A stretch of DNA of 64,000 bases from Meandrina meandrites (Eukaryota; Cnidaria; Anthozoa; Scleractinia; Meandrinidae), in contig OY855906.1 in the NCBI GenBank assembly GCA_963693305.1, positions 25,065,289-25,129,288 of the forward strand. Direction: 5' to 3'. The position numbers and the translations under genes are program-made. Position 1 is the stretch's first letter, and every line of letters starts with the position of its first letter. Of this stretch, positions 30,266 through 41,178 are shown one piece after another. The notes under the pieces are model-generated. The model did not search any database. It was given only the letters and a program-made list of their open reading frames with translations, and was not told where the DNA came from.

Positions 30266-30922
30266 GGACGTTCGCGCGAAAATTTTCTAGTCGATAGATT
30301 TTTCTAAAATTTTTACTGAGGACGGATAATGAGTTACTTGTGTCAGAAATACAAAAAAAAGTGGGGGTCACCGACTTCGTTTCAGAGATAAAGTCCGTAG
30401 AAAACTACCCTGATTTTGAAAAATTGGCGCACGCAATTTCGCACGGCTTTCAAGGTTTGAAGTTTAAATTATCGATGATGAGAAAACGGAAGCAAACGAT
30501 CTTGGTGATATTTTGAAGAAGTGCGCCTGTTGCGTAAATAATTTTAAGTGCTGCCATCTTTTATGCAAAACTTAGCCCTGGAAGAGGCATTTGAACCCGT
30601 CGTACGGCAAAACGAAAAGATCAAAAAGTGGAATTTGAACGTGCGTGGGGCAAAAAAAATCAACCTTTTAATCGATAGATTTTTTTCATTTTCTCACAAA
30701 ACGTAGATAATCGTTAACAAAAGTGATCTGTTAAGAAAAAAGTAGGGGTCACCGACCATTTAAGCTAGCAAACTGCAAGCGAAGTTATCGCAACGGCTAC
30801 TTACCCTATATGTGGTTGGAAAGTTTCCTCAGCGCGCGCGCTCGATGCATGACGTGGCGTAGCGTTGCGACAGGAATTACGTGCGCAGTAAGGATGCGCA
30901 TAAACAATTAGCGCGAACGTCC
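30266..30922. mobile_element. TTAA-flanked element in the Gypsy leader
   Basis: Termini GGACGTTCGCGC and GCGCGAACGTCC are inverted and each is bordered by TTAA (30262-30265 and 30923-30926), as in piggyBac- or Kolobok-type insertions. There is no ORF; the interior has two related ~90-bp stretches ending GGGGTCACCGA. Confidence 0.7.
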
Positions 30923-31225
30923 TTAAAGGAGAATTTCTGGCGGTGTGGGAAGCAAAATACGTGGATTTTGAGCGAGGAATATTCAAGCGAGCAGATCGAC
31001 ACGACCGTGCAGACCACGTGGAATGGTGCAAGCTGGTGAAATGGATTTGTAGTCAGATGCCAACGGTAAGAGTACAACAGTTGAGTCACAGTGGTAGATA
31101 AACTATCCCCGTCGATAAAAGTCGATTAAACGGGTAGACTGCCGTGTTTTGTTTGTGTATTTAGCGCTTGGAAACAGATGTTTGTGTTTTGAAAATCGCT
31201 GAACCGCACGACGTGTTTTGATATC

Positions 31226-31519
31226 ATGGAGCAATTGCAACTGCAAGTTGAAGCGCGATTATTCGACCAAGATGAGGGCAAGCTAGCCGAAATGATGGAA
31301 ATATTAGGAATCGAGGACGACGTAGCGGGGAAAACCAAAATGCAGCTGATCAAAATTATCAGGAAAGAAATAGATGGTAAAATGGAGAGTGATGAAAAGG
31401 CTGCATATGCATGTCTCGAACAGCTACTCGCATACGTAAAAGGAACTGTACTCCCTCTCGAACAGGCGGCTGGGTCGACCGAAGAAACAGATCAAAGGCC
31501 CTTTGGGCTGTCTCGTGTC
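31226..31519 (+). pseudogene. Gypsy gag, 5' part (separated by insertion)
   Basis: The open frame from the ATG at 31226 encodes an N-terminal Gag-like region: charged, helical, with GKTKMQLIKIIRKEIDGK around residues 49-66. Its position after LTR, primer site and leader is where gag must start. The original coding presumably continued at about 42041, but roughly 10.5 kb now intervenes between direct copies of TCTCGTGTC (31511-31519 and 42032-42040). The frame entering that word differs from the frame leaving it on the right, so there is also an indel or a different junction. Residues after 31519 in the open frame are probably insert-derived. Confidence 0.5.
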
Positions 31520-31698
31520 TGTTTTCAATATTTTTGTGTAATTTGTGATTTCAGTGTTAAAACGTTAAACCACAAGGTATAGCCTCGTTTTTGTGCTAAG
31601 TTTGTTTTCGTTCTATAATTTTATAAAATGACTGTTCTTTTATAATTCTTTTTGATGTATTGATGTCTTGTTTCTTTTGTTTTTGTAAAGTTCTCAGG
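31520..31698. other. Left part of the insertion in gag, unassigned
   Basis: T-rich sequence without a gene between the 9-bp direct repeat and the TIR element at 31708. Confidence 0.35.
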
Positions 31699-31707
31699 CT
31701 CATAGGC

Positions 31708-33761
31708 AACAGGAGGGAAATTTGCATGCGCATGCGTCGTTATGGGCCAGTGGGCACGAGGCTTGTCTGTTTTCATAACTTGTTTACACACTGTACAACA
31801 CTTCGTAGCCGAATTTCTCGCTTAAAACGAAAAGTATCAGATGTTTTATTCGGTGGATGTGATCCTCAGAGGTGCATTTTATTTTGGGGGTGAAAATGAG
31901 GGTATGTTGGCCTAGTCGAGCCGCTGTTGGACCAGCCTTTTATTGTGTTAAACAACACAAGAAAGACAAGATGGCGGCTGGATGTTGTTACGGGCCTAAA
32001 CATCATGCCCAAGTTTAAACAACACGAGGAGCTCAGCGGACAAATTTCTGCATCTGGTTTGTCATTAAATGTAGTGAAGTATTTTTTCATAACTTGGTGA
32101 TATAATCAAGAATCGTTTTAAATGAGAAATAATGTTAACTTTTCCTCGGTTATGTTTTGAAAATTTACATTTTACTTTCTCGCCGATAGGCATCATTCAA
32201 AATCTGGCCTTGTTCCCCAGCATAAACTACCGATAAATGCAGCCAGAAAAACCTGTACAATGATAAGATGTTGTGAAACTAACTGTTAAAAATCGCCTGC
32301 TTTTTAAATCGGAAGATTTCTTTACCATGCATTCAGGCTTGTAACTTATATTATGGAATTTTAGTCTTTGAAAGTTCCAAGATTTCTTTTAGTATTATTC
32401 TTCATGTCTTGAAATTGGGATCATAGCACCATTTCTCGATAAAGAAACGAATATAATAGCAATCGCACCAAATTTAGAGGTTTTGAAGTGAGACTTCGTT
32501 TGTTTACGTTTTATTGCGTTATTGTGTTCATTACTAAGCCAAATAAAATAAAATCTAACCTAGATCCCCAGCATGAAAATGCAATGAAATGAACAAAAAG
32601 CAAACATATAATCCGCATTCCTCTTCATAACTGCTACAAAAAATAGCTGTATAACTAGATTGAGCTTTTTTTCACTCATTTACATGTCAGCTTTTATGCA
32701 AATATTAAATAAAATGTTCTTTCTGTTCACATAGAGTTTTGTTATGACTTGTTTTCCATAATTATAGCAACTGAATATGTTTCTTAAGAACAGCAATGTT
32801 TGTTCCAGGGATGCTTGTTTGCCATTCATGAGAAAACACATTTTCTAGATACAGAATAAATCCACTTAGATCGTGATAATGGCCAACTGCAATCAACCCT
32901 CCATTTGCGCCATGTTTGTGGCTTTCAAATAATGCAATCTTTCTTTCTGTAGGGTCAAAACAAAGGAGCATTGATTTGTAAGGGGGAACTATTATAACTG
33001 CACACAATTGTTCTTGCATCTGACAAATTTCTGTCAATTTGTTTTCTAAACAGGCAGTGGTAGACAATCCAAAATCTTCACTAATTGTCAAGGAAAAATG
33101 ATCAGCCCATGTGGCCAGAGCCTCTTTGACATCAAGGTTGAGGTGGCCTTGGAAATATTTGCGCTTCCACAAAAACAAACATTTACAAAAAAAAATGCTC
33201 ACGTTTTGAGAGCTCTTTCATACTATCCGCAACTTCTTCAAAAAGTGCTGTGGGTAGTAGAGTCTCACTGCTACGGCCACGGAGGACATCTCCGAAGCAG
33301 GTCTCTTTAACAGTCCACTCTCTGTTAAGTTTAACAGACCACGCGAGTTATCAGTCAAGATCAGAATTCTCCTGCCGTCATTAACAACTGGTGCGTCAGT
33401 TTACGTCGCCGCAGATTTCTTTATAGAGTTAATTTTAAAAGACCCAGGGAAGCCATTTGTGAGAGGGAAGCCTTTCTTTGGTGGTCTACCCTTTGATTGA
33501 ACATACTTTCCAGCGAGCTGTAATGCAATATATTTGCGTGTTTTTTGTGTGCACCTCATCGATTACTTTTAAAACGCATTGTTCTGATAACAAAATAATC
33601 ATACTTACATTTATAAAGGTTTTTTTTTCGGAACTCAGTTACGACATTCCTGCACCTCCCACATATTTTTGCACCGAATTTCGCGCGCCATCTTTACTCC
33701 CGCGATCGCATTATCATCATTCAGCGGATACACGCATGCGCATGCAAATTTCCCTCCTGTT
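31708..33761. mobile_element. 2.05 kb TIR element with 9-bp target duplication
   Basis: Perfect 30-bp inverted repeats (AACAGGAGGGAAATTTGCAT... at 31708-31737 and its complement at 33732-33761) are flanked by CTCATAGGC on both sides (31699-31707 and 33762-33770). The 9-bp duplication again suggests a Mutator-like mobiliser. It carries one ORF on - (32762-33202) resembling a cysteine-protease fragment and no visible transposase, so it looks like a non-autonomous, gene-bearing element. Confidence 0.8.
32762..33202 (-). CDS. Possible papain-fold protease fragment (C76/OTU-like)
   Basis: 146 aa inside the TIR element. The region around residues 85-115 (LLCFDPTERKIALFESHKHG...GGLIAVG) has a strand, Asp-Pro, strand, Glu-Ser-His order. 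It recalls the C-terminal half of papain-fold deubiquitinase-like domains in which a D-S-H motif supplies the catalytic His. A catalytic Cys half upstream is not seen in the ORF, so this is either a fragment or the last exon. This assignment is tentative and from memory of motif shape. The first ~20 residues (Phe- and Lys-rich) may not be coding. Confidence 0.35.
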   Translation of the reverse strand: MSIFFCKCLFLWKRKYFQGHLNLDVKEALATWADHFSLTISEDFGLSTTACLENKLTEICQMQEQLCAVIIVPPYKSMLLCFDPTERKIALFESHKHGANGGLIAVGHYHDLSGFILYLENVFSHEWQTSIPGTNIAVLKKHIQLL

Positions 33762-34009
33762 CTCATAGGCTAGTTTCTACCAGGTAGTTTTGTTTTGTCT
33801 TAAACTCAACCTGACAGTTGCAATTCGCTAAGGGTGCAGAGGATTACAAAGAAGGTGCATTCCAAATTAGGAAAAAATAGCTGCCCCCTTTCTTTGTCCG
33901 TGGTATATGCTAAAGTGTAAGATCAATGTAAGATATTGACTTTGATCAGTAGTAGAGAGTATTCTGGTCTCGAATTGTCACTATTCGTTATCGTCGCTAT
34001 TTAGGACTA

Positions 34010-34205
34010 TTCGTCACTATTTGCAACTATTCGTTAGTATTTGGAACTATAGTATTTGTCACTTTTCGGTACTATTCAACTACTATTCGCTACTAGTTGT
34101 CATCATTCACGACTTACGACTCGTATCAGGTCGTGTATATTGGACATGGATGACTTATCACATACTATTCGCGACTATTCGGGAGTATTCGTACTATTCG
34201 CGACT
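34010..34205. repeat. ACTATTCG-type minisatellite
   Basis: Irregular repeats of ACTATTCG(C/T) with interspersed GTCATCATTCACGAC, about 200 bp long, immediately left of the TPR remnant. Confidence 0.6.
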
Positions 34206-34213
34206 ATGTGCTA

Positions 34214-35570
34214 TTCGATTTTTCCAGACATCTATTTAGACCAAGCCGTCATTCAACACAGGAGAGGGGACTGCTCAGAAGCTTTTTAGTGAGAGAAGCG
34301 TGGCTCGACATCAGACTGAGGCTGTTTGGTGAAGAACATCGAAAGACTGCAGACAGCTTCCATAAAGTAGGGGTTACACAACATTCACTGGGCGACTACA
34401 TCTCCGTTCTTGAGCCCAAGAATCATGCACTTGATATCAGACTGAAACTGTTTGGTGAAAACCATTCAGAGACTGCGGACAGCTATCTTTCAGTGGGGGT
34501 TACACAACATTCAGTTGGAGACTACAACTCTGCTCTCGAGTCCAAAACGGGTGCACTTGAAATCAGACGGAAAACTGTTTGGTGAGCATGACTAACAACA
34601 ACCATGAAGTGAGGGTTACACAACATTCACTAGGAGACTACAACTCTGCTCTTGCCTATGAGAAGTGTTCACGTGATATCATACTGAGACTGTTTGGTAA
34701 AAGAACTTCCAACGACCACTTACAGCTACCATTCAGTAGGTGTAACACAAACAACATTCACTTGCCGACTACAAACTCAGCATGAAAACATAAGTTTACT
34801 GCGGTGTAAAGCTGAAGTAAAGCTGGCGTAAATTTGGAATTTAATCAACTTTACGCGACCTTTACATTTTTTAAAGCTGACTTTTAAACCAGCTTTACAC
34901 TCATGTCTAAAGCTGGCTTAAAGAGATTGAAACATTTAAGCCACATTTACACCAGGTTTACGCACGGTAGCGTAAATGTCAGGTTTAACCACCTTTAAGA
35001 ACCTTTAATTGATGGCGCAAAGTTGGATGACCAGCTTTAAGGAGATTTAAGCCACCTTTAATTTTCCGTAAATCTCCATTTTCGTGCTGTGAAGTTGTCC
35101 GCTCTTAAGTCCAAGAAGCGAGCGCTTTATATCAGATGGAAACTGTTTGGTGAAGGATATTGATATACTTTCTCTGATATTCAGAGACAGCTGACAGCTA
35201 CCATTCAGTAGGGGTGTTACACATCATTCACTGGGCGACTACATCTCTGCTCTGGATCCGGATCCAAGCTTGTACTTGATATCAGTCTGAAACTGTTTGG
35301 TGAAGAACATTCAGAGATGGCTGAGAGCTATCATTCAGTAAGGGCTACACAACATTCACTGGGCAACTAAATCTCCACTCTGAAGTCCAAGAAGCGCGCG
35401 TATGATATTAGAATGAAAGTGTTTGGTGAAGAACACTTACAGACTGCTGACAGCTACCATTCAAAAGGGGTTACACAACATTCACTGGGAGACTACATCT
35501 CTTGTCTCTAGTCAGACAAGCGTGCATTCGACATCAGAATGAAACTGTTTGGTGACTGAGGACACCAAAA
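34214..35570 (+). pseudogene. TPR-repeat protein remnant (kinesin-light-chain/NPHP3-like)
   Basis: About eight units of ~126 bp (42 aa) can be followed, each with a D-I-R-L-K-L-F-G-E-x-H core, then TADSY, then G-V-T-Q-H-S-x-G-D-Y. This is the 42-residue tetratricopeptide form seen in kinesin light chain and nephrocystin-3-type proteins. The longest open stretch is 34208-34585. Later units contain stops and shifts, and a ~312-bp MITE splits the array at 34778-35089. No upstream NACHT/NB-ARC or other partner domain is present. It is a decayed gene fragment carried within the insertion in Gypsy gag. Confidence 0.75.
34778..35089. mobile_element. MITE splitting the TPR remnant
   Basis: Ends CAGCATGAAAA and TTTTCGTGCTG are inverted. 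The interior is internally palindromic, built from AAAGCTGG and TTTACG words. Non-coding. Confidence 0.6.
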
Positions 35571-37698
35571 AACGGTCACAGCAATCGTTCAGTATTGTTT
35601 CTCATTTTTAGCTTATTACCAAGTGAGTATACTGAATCATTACGAAAGTAAGTATATGAAACTTTATTTAAACAGGGTGGGTCATTCAGGTGGAAGACTG
35701 GTATCGAGAGGTGCGCTGCATCTAAAACTTACATAACATTAAAATTTAAGATTAAAAATAGTACTCCTTATTACAATGCTATTACAAAAAGAGGCTACTT
35801 TACCAGAAAGCTATTATAACAGGAAATGTTTCTCTAGGCTGTAAAAAGCTTGTATGTTATCTACGCTTGCAACTTTCGCACCTCTAAAAAGAAAGGTGTT
35901 TTTAGAAGATTTACCATTTCCGGGGATGGAAAAAGCAGAGACCGGGGATAATTTTGCTGGGATAATTTTAAGTCTTCTTTTTTTTCATATGCGAGAAATA
36001 AAAATGGCGAACATGCGGGAAAACGAAATGATAAAACACTCGGGAAACAAAATGACAAAACAAGCGGGAAGACAAAATTACAAAACAGGCGGGAAAACAA
36101 AATGACAGAACAAAATATTATGATTTTTTTACCAAAAAAGAACGTCCTCTCTATTTTTGACGCAAATGAACGCAAGAGGAATTGAGCGTTACTCGAAGCA
36201 CTCGTCCCCCACCTTCTTGCGCCGACCGTTAAATTGCGCTGTTTCCTATTTCTTTTGTGACTTATTGCCCGCTTTCTACGATCCAAGAACAATGTCAGAA
36301 AATAGAGTACATGTTTCTTGCGACGAAAACGCTGAAAATGGAAATACCGGAATGTTTGTAACGAAATAGCATTCCATTAATCTTTCATACTGTTTTCGGC
36401 GCGAAATGCGAAAATGGATAATTCGAGGGTGCTTGCTAGCATCATCTCGCTTTTATTATTTATACTGTTTCGACAGTCCTCTACTGCTTTGTTATGTCAG
36501 TGTTTCAGACACCGAAGAATTAGAAGGCGAAGACTCCGTTTTATAAATCTCCTTGTTGGATGTTTCTAGGCCTAGAGATTAAATCGAAATACAAAGAAGA
36601 AAATGCACTATAGATCTTCCTTGACTTTTTTTTGTATTTAAACGCCAAATTTCCAAAAAAAGTAGCTTATACTTACAAATCAGCAAGCCATCCAGCCATG
36701 ATTCTAAGAAAGACCACACTTTTGCTGCCTTGAACACGCAAAGTTGACCTCCGGAAATCTAAACCATATTTAATTTCAAATTTCTCTGTTTATTTTATTT
36801 GCATGTCTTTGAGGTTTGCCTCGCGATCGGTCATTTTATCTTGGGGTACTTGAAAAACCTACCTATTTACCTCGGTAACTTGCATGGGCGGTTCTTTTCT
36901 TCTTTTTGATGTATCCATGGAAATACACCGCGATAAATTTACCTTGGGAAATGTTGGTCACACACGATTTGTGAGTTTTCCGAGGTAAAGAGCCCATTTA
37001 CCACGGTAAAAGGACGATGTGTAACCGCAACTGTAGAAGTTTGACACACTACACTTAACACTAAGCTATTCCATACTTGAAACCCTACACTGCTATACAG
37101 ATCAAGTAATTTGTTCCAGTCGACTCTTGTTAATTACATTTTATGCAGTCACGAAAAACCTTTCGGTAACGATTCTCACATCGCGACCGCATTCCTCACC
37201 TCGAAAAAATCTCTGAACTTTTCTAAGAGCAATAATCAGGAAAAGAAGAGCTACAATCGAAGCGATCCCGCGTTTAGGATCCATGTCGGATTTCTTGTCA
37301 CGTGAGGGGAAAAAGAAACCTTCGAGAAACGTCCTGACTGTCACGCGAAAGGAAAAAGAAACATTTAAGGAATGTCTATATTTATTCTCGCGTTTCGTTT
37401 AATACGCAGCTGACTGATTTTATCTCAGTGTGCTGGTAAACATTTCTCGATTATCAAAATCTATAATCAGAGGGCTACTTAATTTCGTGGTCTGTATGTT
37501 TTTTTTTTCACTTCTAAAATAAAAGTTGACCAAGAATCTAACATCCCCGTCTAACATTTCGCAATGATTGGAATTAAAATCATAAAACGCATGGGTCTAT
37601 TTGGAAAGGAAGGGGTTTTTTTTAAATAAAAGTTAATAAAATAGTTAGGTGCCATATTCACGGCAAAGCCACTGCCCGGCTACTTTTCACATGCGAAC
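35571..37698. other. Unassigned insertion sequence with a short minisatellite
   Basis: No recognised gene. The frames at 35854 and 35861 only cross a repeat (36012-36118). The 36840-37030 stretch has several scattered TTTACC(T/A)CGGTAA palindromic words. Confidence 0.35.
36012..36118. repeat. Minisatellite of ~25 bp units
   Basis: About four units of GCGGGAAAACAAAATGACAA with variants. Confidence 0.65.
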
Positions 37699-37741
37699 AG
37701 AAATCAAGTTAAAAATTAAACTGTAACCAGGGTGTGACATA

Positions 37742-38072
37742 TTAAAAGAGTAAAAAGCGTTCTCTGGTTAAAAAGGTTTAATAAAATATAAGCTTTCGGC
37801 TATTCTACTATAGCCTTTAACGAATATGAAGAATAGTAAGCGCGTGGTTGGAAATATATGCAGGGGAGGGTGTGAAAAGATTAAAAACTAAAAATACAAT
37901 AGAAGTGTGAAAAGCTAAAAAATGGACTAACGAACAAGTAAAGATTACAATAAAATAGAATAACAAGTAAAAATTACAATAAAATGGAATATTGTCTTGG
38001 TAATGGTTTAGAGTTGTTATCGGCGCCGACAGTTTTGGCAGTATGCCAAGATTCTAGAGTTCTTCGAACACG
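37742..38072 (+). repeat. Penelope-like element 3, inverted repeat arm A
   Basis: Reverse complement of 40087-40417 with few differences. It includes the last ~33 codons of the ORF on the minus strand and a GGCTAT/ATAGCC hairpin next to GAAA. Confidence 0.85.
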
Positions 38073-40175
38073 GTGATTGCCTTTGTCTATCACAGTAGCG
38101 CCCTCAAAGTCAATAGAATGATTGTTATGCCAAGCATGGTTGGCAATGTTCGAGCCTCTCGTATGGTTTTTAAGATTTCGCTGATGTTCCTTTCTTCGGG
38201 TTTTAAAACATCTGCCAGTTTCTCCTACATAAGACCAACTGCAGTCAGCACACGGAATTTTGTAGACAACATTGCATTGGAGATCCAGGGGCTGCCTGAA
38301 CTTAGGAGAAGGAAATTCTTGTTGCAAGGTTTTAGCTGGTTTACTTACAACACGAATGTCATTTTTGCGGAGTAATCTGGTAAGAGGTTCAGACAGTCCG
38401 CGGATGTAGGGAAGACATGCGAAACCCATGGATGTGTCTGATGGATCGGCCCATTTGAAGAACATGGACACCAATTCTTCTGGTGGAGGAGTTGTTGGAA
38501 CTGACTTCTTTTTTAAAATGTTAGAAATAATTGTTGATGGATAGCCATTGGCTGTCAATGCTTCCGTAACGTGACTAGTCTCGCGCGCTTTTCCTTCACA
38601 GGTGCTAGGTAGGTTGGCTGCGCGGAATAAGAGAGTCGAGGCCGCACTGACTTTATGTTTTGTTTCATGATGTGAGGAAAAATCCAGATATCTATCTGTG
38701 TGTGTCGGCTTCCGGTAAACGTCGATGACAGCAACACCATTTTTTTCCCTGGAAACCAGGGTGTCCAAGAAAGAGATTTGGCCATTGTTTTCTTCTTCGA
38801 TAGTAAAAACGATTTTGGAATCATTGGAGTTTAAGGTGTCATGAAAGGAGGAGACAGTGTCTTTCTTAATGATGACGAAGCTGTCGTCAACATATCGTTT
38901 CCAAACCCTTGGTGCAACTGTAGAAGTATTGATGGCTAAGTCTTCAACAACCTCCATGCAGAGATTAGCGACAATAGGGCTTACAGGGCTGCCCATAGCA
39001 CAACCGTGAACCTGCTTATATACACAATTATTGTAAACAAAATAGTTATTGGAGAGGGTAAAGTCCAATAAAGAAATGATGTCGTCGGTAGTAAGGCTTG
39101 TTCTAGACGGTAAAGTACTATCATTGTTCAACTTGTTGCGAATGTAATCACACGCTATATTGACCGGGATAGCTGTGAAAAGCGACCCAACGTCAAATGA
39201 CACCATAACTTCGTCCTCGGAAATTTCCATATTGGCTACTTCTTTGGCAAACTGTGAAGAGTTGAGAACTGAATAGCCATTGAGGTTCTGAATCGGCGAT
39301 AGGATGTCAGAAAGAAACTTTGATGTGTTGTAAAGGGCAGACCCGATACTCGATACAATCAGTCGAAGCGGGAATCCTGGTTTATGGTGCTTAATGGAAC
39401 CCCGGATAGCAGGCGGAGAACCGTCTGTAGAACGAAGTTTTTGATAGACTGTTTCGTTTATCTTGTTTTGTCGTTTGAGAACGAGGAGTCTACTGTTCAG
39501 GTCCCTTTCAATTTTGGCGAATGGTGACTTGAGGACTGGTTGGTAAGTGTCTCGGTCGCTGAGTAGAGTTTCCATCTTGGAGTCATAATCAGTTCTGTCC
39601 ATAACAACAAAACAGTTCTCTTTATCAGCTTTCGTAATAACACGTTCGTGGTCGTGTTTTAGGTTCTTTAGGGCTCTTAATTCAGCTTTGGTGGTGTTGC
39701 TGTGTGGTGGAAGTCGGGCTCTGTGGAGCAAGGAGGCGGTGGTGGTTCGTACGGCGTCCTTCGTGTCGTCAGGGAGGTGGACGATGGCGGCTTCAACTTC
39801 GGAAACGATGTCTTTAACTGGGATGGTTTGTGGGGTTGGAGCGAATTTAGGACCTTTCTCAAGAAGAGAACGTTCTGCTACGGTTAGGGGTTTTTGTGAT
39901 AAATTAATCACCCAGTTTTTCTTGTCGATGGTATTCGGGCGATCATTTTCAACTTCCATTCGTAGATTTGAAAGCTTGTTCTCGTGTCTCGCTTTAATGT
40001 TGTTACGAACAGATTGAGACCTCATTTTCAAGAATTGAAGCAACGTAAATGAAGTATCTTCGGTGACGAAACTTGATAACTGTGTTCGTGTTCGAAGAAC
40101 TCTAGAATCTTGGCATACTGCCAAAACTGTCGGCGCCGATAACAACTCTAAACCATTACCAAGACAATATTCCAT
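37974..40175 (-). CDS. Penelope-like reverse transcriptase with GIY-YIG endonuclease
   Basis: 733 aa, full Penelope-type architecture. After a basic N-terminal region (WVINLSQKPLTVAERSLLEKG) come the RT finger segment (GSIKHHKPGFPLRLIVSS), motif A FDVGSLF (~325), motif B MGSPVSPIVANL, and motif C with catalytic YVDD (~425). The thumb motif YRKPTHTDRYL follows, and then the GIY-YIG domain (CADCSWSYVGETGRCFKTRR from ~640, with the H-A-W and late E-S-W). No stop or frameshift is present. The first ~29 codons lie inside the inverted repeat, so the start may instead be the Met about 50 residues in (MRSQSVRNN). It is closely related to the fragment at 55462-55902 and distinct from the two copies at 27-29.5 kb. 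Confidence 0.92.
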   Translation of the reverse strand: MEYCLGNGLELLSAPTVLAVCQDSRVLRTRTQLSSFVTEDTSFTLLQFLKMRSQSVRNNIKARHENKLSNLRMEVENDRPNTIDKKNWVINLSQKPLTVAERSLLEKGPKFAPTPQTIPVKDIVSEVEAAIVHLPDDTKDAVRTTTASLLHRARLPPHSNTTKAELRALKNLKHDHERVITKADKENCFVVMDRTDYDSKMETLLSDRDTYQPVLKSPFAKIERDLNSRLLVLKRQNKINETVYQKLRSTDGSPPAIRGSIKHHKPGFPLRLIVSSIGSALYNTSKFLSDILSPIQNLNGYSVLNSSQFAKEVANMEISEDEVMVSFDVGSLFTAIPVNIACDYIRNKLNNDSTLPSRTSLTTDDIISLLDFTLSNNYFVYNNCVYKQVHGCAMGSPVSPIVANLCMEVVEDLAINTSTVAPRVWKRYVDDSFVIIKKDTVSSFHDTLNSNDSKIVFTIEEENNGQISFLDTLVSREKNGVAVIDVYRKPTHTDRYLDFSSHHETKHKVSAASTLLFRAANLPSTCEGKARETSHVTEALTANGYPSTIISNILKKKSVPTTPPPEELVSMFFKWADPSDTSMGFACLPYIRGLSEPLTRLLRKNDIRVVSKPAKTLQQEFPSPKFRQPLDLQCNVVYKIPCADCSWSYVGETGRCFKTRRKEHQRNLKNHTRGSNIANHAWHNNHSIDFEGATVIDKGNHRVRRTLESWHTAKTVGADNNSKPLPRQYSILL

Positions 40176-40417
40176 TTTATTGTAATTTTTACTTGTTATT
40201 CTATTTTATTGTAATCTTTACTTGTTCGTTAGTCCATTTTTTAGCTTTTCACACTTCTATTGTATTTTTAGTTTTTAATCTTTTCACACCCTCCCCTGCA
40301 TATATTTCCAACCACGCGCTTACTATTCTTCATATTCGTTAAAGGCTATAGTAGAATAGCCGAAAGCTTATATTTTCTTAAACCTTTTTAACCAGAGAAC
40401 GCTTTTTACTCTTTTAA
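40087..40417 (-). repeat. Penelope-like element 3, inverted repeat arm B
   Basis: Reverse complement of 37742-38072. It contains the 5' end of the ORF. Confidence 0.85.
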
Positions 40418-40949
40418 GAAATCAAGTTATCGCCGCGTAGAACACAAAGCAAACTACTCCCCGGCAGTTAGAAAGGACTAATACAAAGTATAAACGAAAG
40501 AGATAAATTATATTTGACGAGTTCTATTAGATTCGGTAGACAGAAATTCTTTTAAAAAGTGTAAACAACTGAAGGACTAACTGAGACCGTTTGACCTTGT
40601 ATCGTTTGTCGGATGCCGTGCTACTTTATTTAATACGCACTATCAAAACAATTTCAGGAAATTAAATGTCAATCAAATGAGTTTTCGATGAGTTATCAGA
40701 ACACGCAAGACTTGTACGACACGTACATTTCTTTCTGTAAAAAGAAAATTCACACAATCACAAATCACGCATTTTGCTCCTTTAGCGATAACTTATTAAA
40801 TCGACGGTTTGCAAGAGTAGCAAATCCAGATCAGCCAATGAATGGCGGTCAACATTGTCCATTTCCATCGACAAGCCGGCCATATTTTATCGTCCAGCTA
40901 CTACTACTGGCGAGAAGCATGCCATTGCCTCAGTCTTCAGTTACAAGTG

Positions 40950-41178
40950 ATGTCGAAGTACTTGCTACGGCAAACACAAAAACGAAACAACCTCGCGTTA
41001 AGTCTACTAACTGGACTGAGGAAGAAACGCACGAAGTTCTTGAAGCGTAGGCGCCAAAATTTAGTAAGCTGTGGGGAGTTTTACAAAGAGAAAAAATCAA
41101 ACTCTGGAACGATATCTATTCTTTGTATAAAGAAAGGTGTCCAGAAAGCCAGAGAATGCTACAGCAGGTGAAGTAACG
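40950..41178 (+). pseudogene. Myb/SANT-like DNA-binding domain remnant
   Basis: One frame encodes NWTEEETHEVLEA, a TAG, and then FSKLWGVLQREKIKLWNDIY, consistent with a Myb/SANT-like (trihelix/MADF type) helix set with spaced Trp residues. A second frame overlaps from 40842. The stop at 41048-41050 makes it a pseudogene or an exon junction. Such domains accompany Harbinger transposons and also occur in host regulators. Confidence 0.4.

Larger units (their letters stand above)
37712..40416 (-). mobile_element. Penelope-like element 3, apparently complete
   Basis: A minus-strand element with an uninterrupted 733-aa ORF, 331-bp inverted flanking repeats (37742-38072 and 40087-40417) and a 13-bp target duplication AGAAATCAAGTTA (37699-37711 and 40417-40429). 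Inverted pseudo-LTRs and variable-length duplications are known for Penelope-like elements. It is nested in the larger insertion in Gypsy gag. Confidence 0.85.

Noticed and set aside
35861..36292. 143-aa minus ORF
   Set aside because: It crosses a minisatellite whose repeats generate the Phe/Ser-rich translation.
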